DNA of 20,540 bases from Euglena gracilis. Lineage: Eukaryota; Euglenozoa; Euglenophyceae; Euglenales; Euglenaceae. Shown here piece by piece: positions 20,499 through 20,540 of the stretch (positions within the stretch are counted from its first letter, which is position 1; every line of letters starts with the position of its first letter). Below the pieces are notes generated by a model, which saw nothing but the letters and a program-made list of their open reading frames with translations, made no database searches and was not told the origin of the DNA. The DNA is taken from positions 1 to 20,540 of the forward strand of contig CAAHFI011733629.1 in NCBI GenBank assembly GCA_900893395.1, read 5' to 3'. A program made the position numbers and the translations under genes.

Positions 20499-20540
20499 CG
20501 CCTCCCGGGCGTAAGTGCTGCTGTTTCCGCGCCGGCGGCG
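20499..20540. repeat. Partial 97th copy cut by the window end
   Basis: The first 42 bases of another monomer, from CGCCTCCCGG through GTAAGT into the CCGGCGGCG stretch. It lacks one G before GTAAGT and has the short CGCGCC form at m31-37. The array therefore continues beyond the window. Confidence 0.97.

Larger units (their letters stand above)
1..20540. repeat. GC-rich satellite array, ~215-bp monomer, 96 complete copies plus one partial
   Basis: The same unit recurs head to tail across the full window with no interruption, inversion or unique DNA. Phased on the CGCCTCCCGG box, there are 96 complete copies averaging 213.5 bp (206-216) and a 42-base partial copy. The modal copy is 215 bp with 61 C, 76 G and 78 A+T, so about 64% G+C. 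No gene is present: the modal length is not divisible by three, stops fall in one frame per strand, both strands are equally open, and the translations are low-complexity Arg/Ala/Ser-rich strings with no domain I recognise. Neither array edge is visible, so the true array is probably longer. Satellites of 150-220 bp are typical of eukaryotic heterochromatin; centromere, subtelomere, B or sex chromosome, or rDNA spacer sub-repeats are all possible. Which one is inference and cannot be settled here. I do not recognise the family by name. Confidence 0.98.

Noticed and set aside
1-20540. CRISPR array
   Set aside because: The repeats are about 215 bp and contiguous. There are no short palindromic repeats separated by unique spacers, and no cas genes.
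1-20540. Telomeric or subtelomeric simple repeats
   Set aside because: No TTAGGG-, TTTAGGG- or TTAGG-type tracts are present. A subtelomeric location is possible but not supported by sequence.
1-20540. Mobile element or virus-derived element
   Set aside because: There are no terminal repeats, target-site duplications, or transposase, reverse transcriptase or integrase motifs in any frame.
1-20540. G-quadruplex array
   Set aside because: The GGG runs in each monomer are too far apart for a standard intramolecular quadruplex; the CGG tract has only GG steps.

Overview
The whole 20,540-base window is one uninterrupted head-to-tail satellite DNA array. The repeat unit (monomer) is about 215 bp and about 64% G+C. 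I count 96 complete copies (1-20498, mean 213.5 bp, range 206-216) plus the first 42 bases of a 97th. I find no unique sequence, protein-coding gene, RNA gene, transposon or CRISPR array. Many open frames exist on both strands, but they are by-products of a GC-rich repeat with few stop codons. Most copies are 215 bp, not a multiple of three, so no frame is kept from copy to copy.

Region by region: copies 1-20 (1-4222) are a divergent block with many small indels and some shared substitutions. Copies 21-86 (4223-18366) are a highly homogenised core. There the commonest form is 215 bp, and at least 17 copies look identical by eye. Differences in the core are largely confined to two short GC-rich stretches of the monomer. 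Copies 87-96 and the partial copy (18367-20540) become divergent again. Some variants, such as a C-to-G change at monomer position 106, recur in both outer blocks and were not seen in the core. This suggests a younger amplified block inside an older array, or poorer consensus quality near the ends of a contig.

A 96-copy array of this kind points to a eukaryotic nuclear genome (centromeric, subtelomeric, B or sex chromosome, or an rDNA spacer sub-array). The sequence alone does not let me name the taxon, and I do not recognise the monomer as a named satellite. CpG is over-represented (32 per 215 bp, about 1.5 times expectation), which argues against long-term CpG-methylation decay. Monomer coordinates (m1-m215) below run from the CGCCTCCCGG box; window position = 14723 + m for the reference copy at 14724-14938.

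There are no genes to work together here. The interest lies in the repeat itself: its dyad structures, its two-zone variability, its recent homogenisation, and the possibility that part of the apparent variation is assembly noise.
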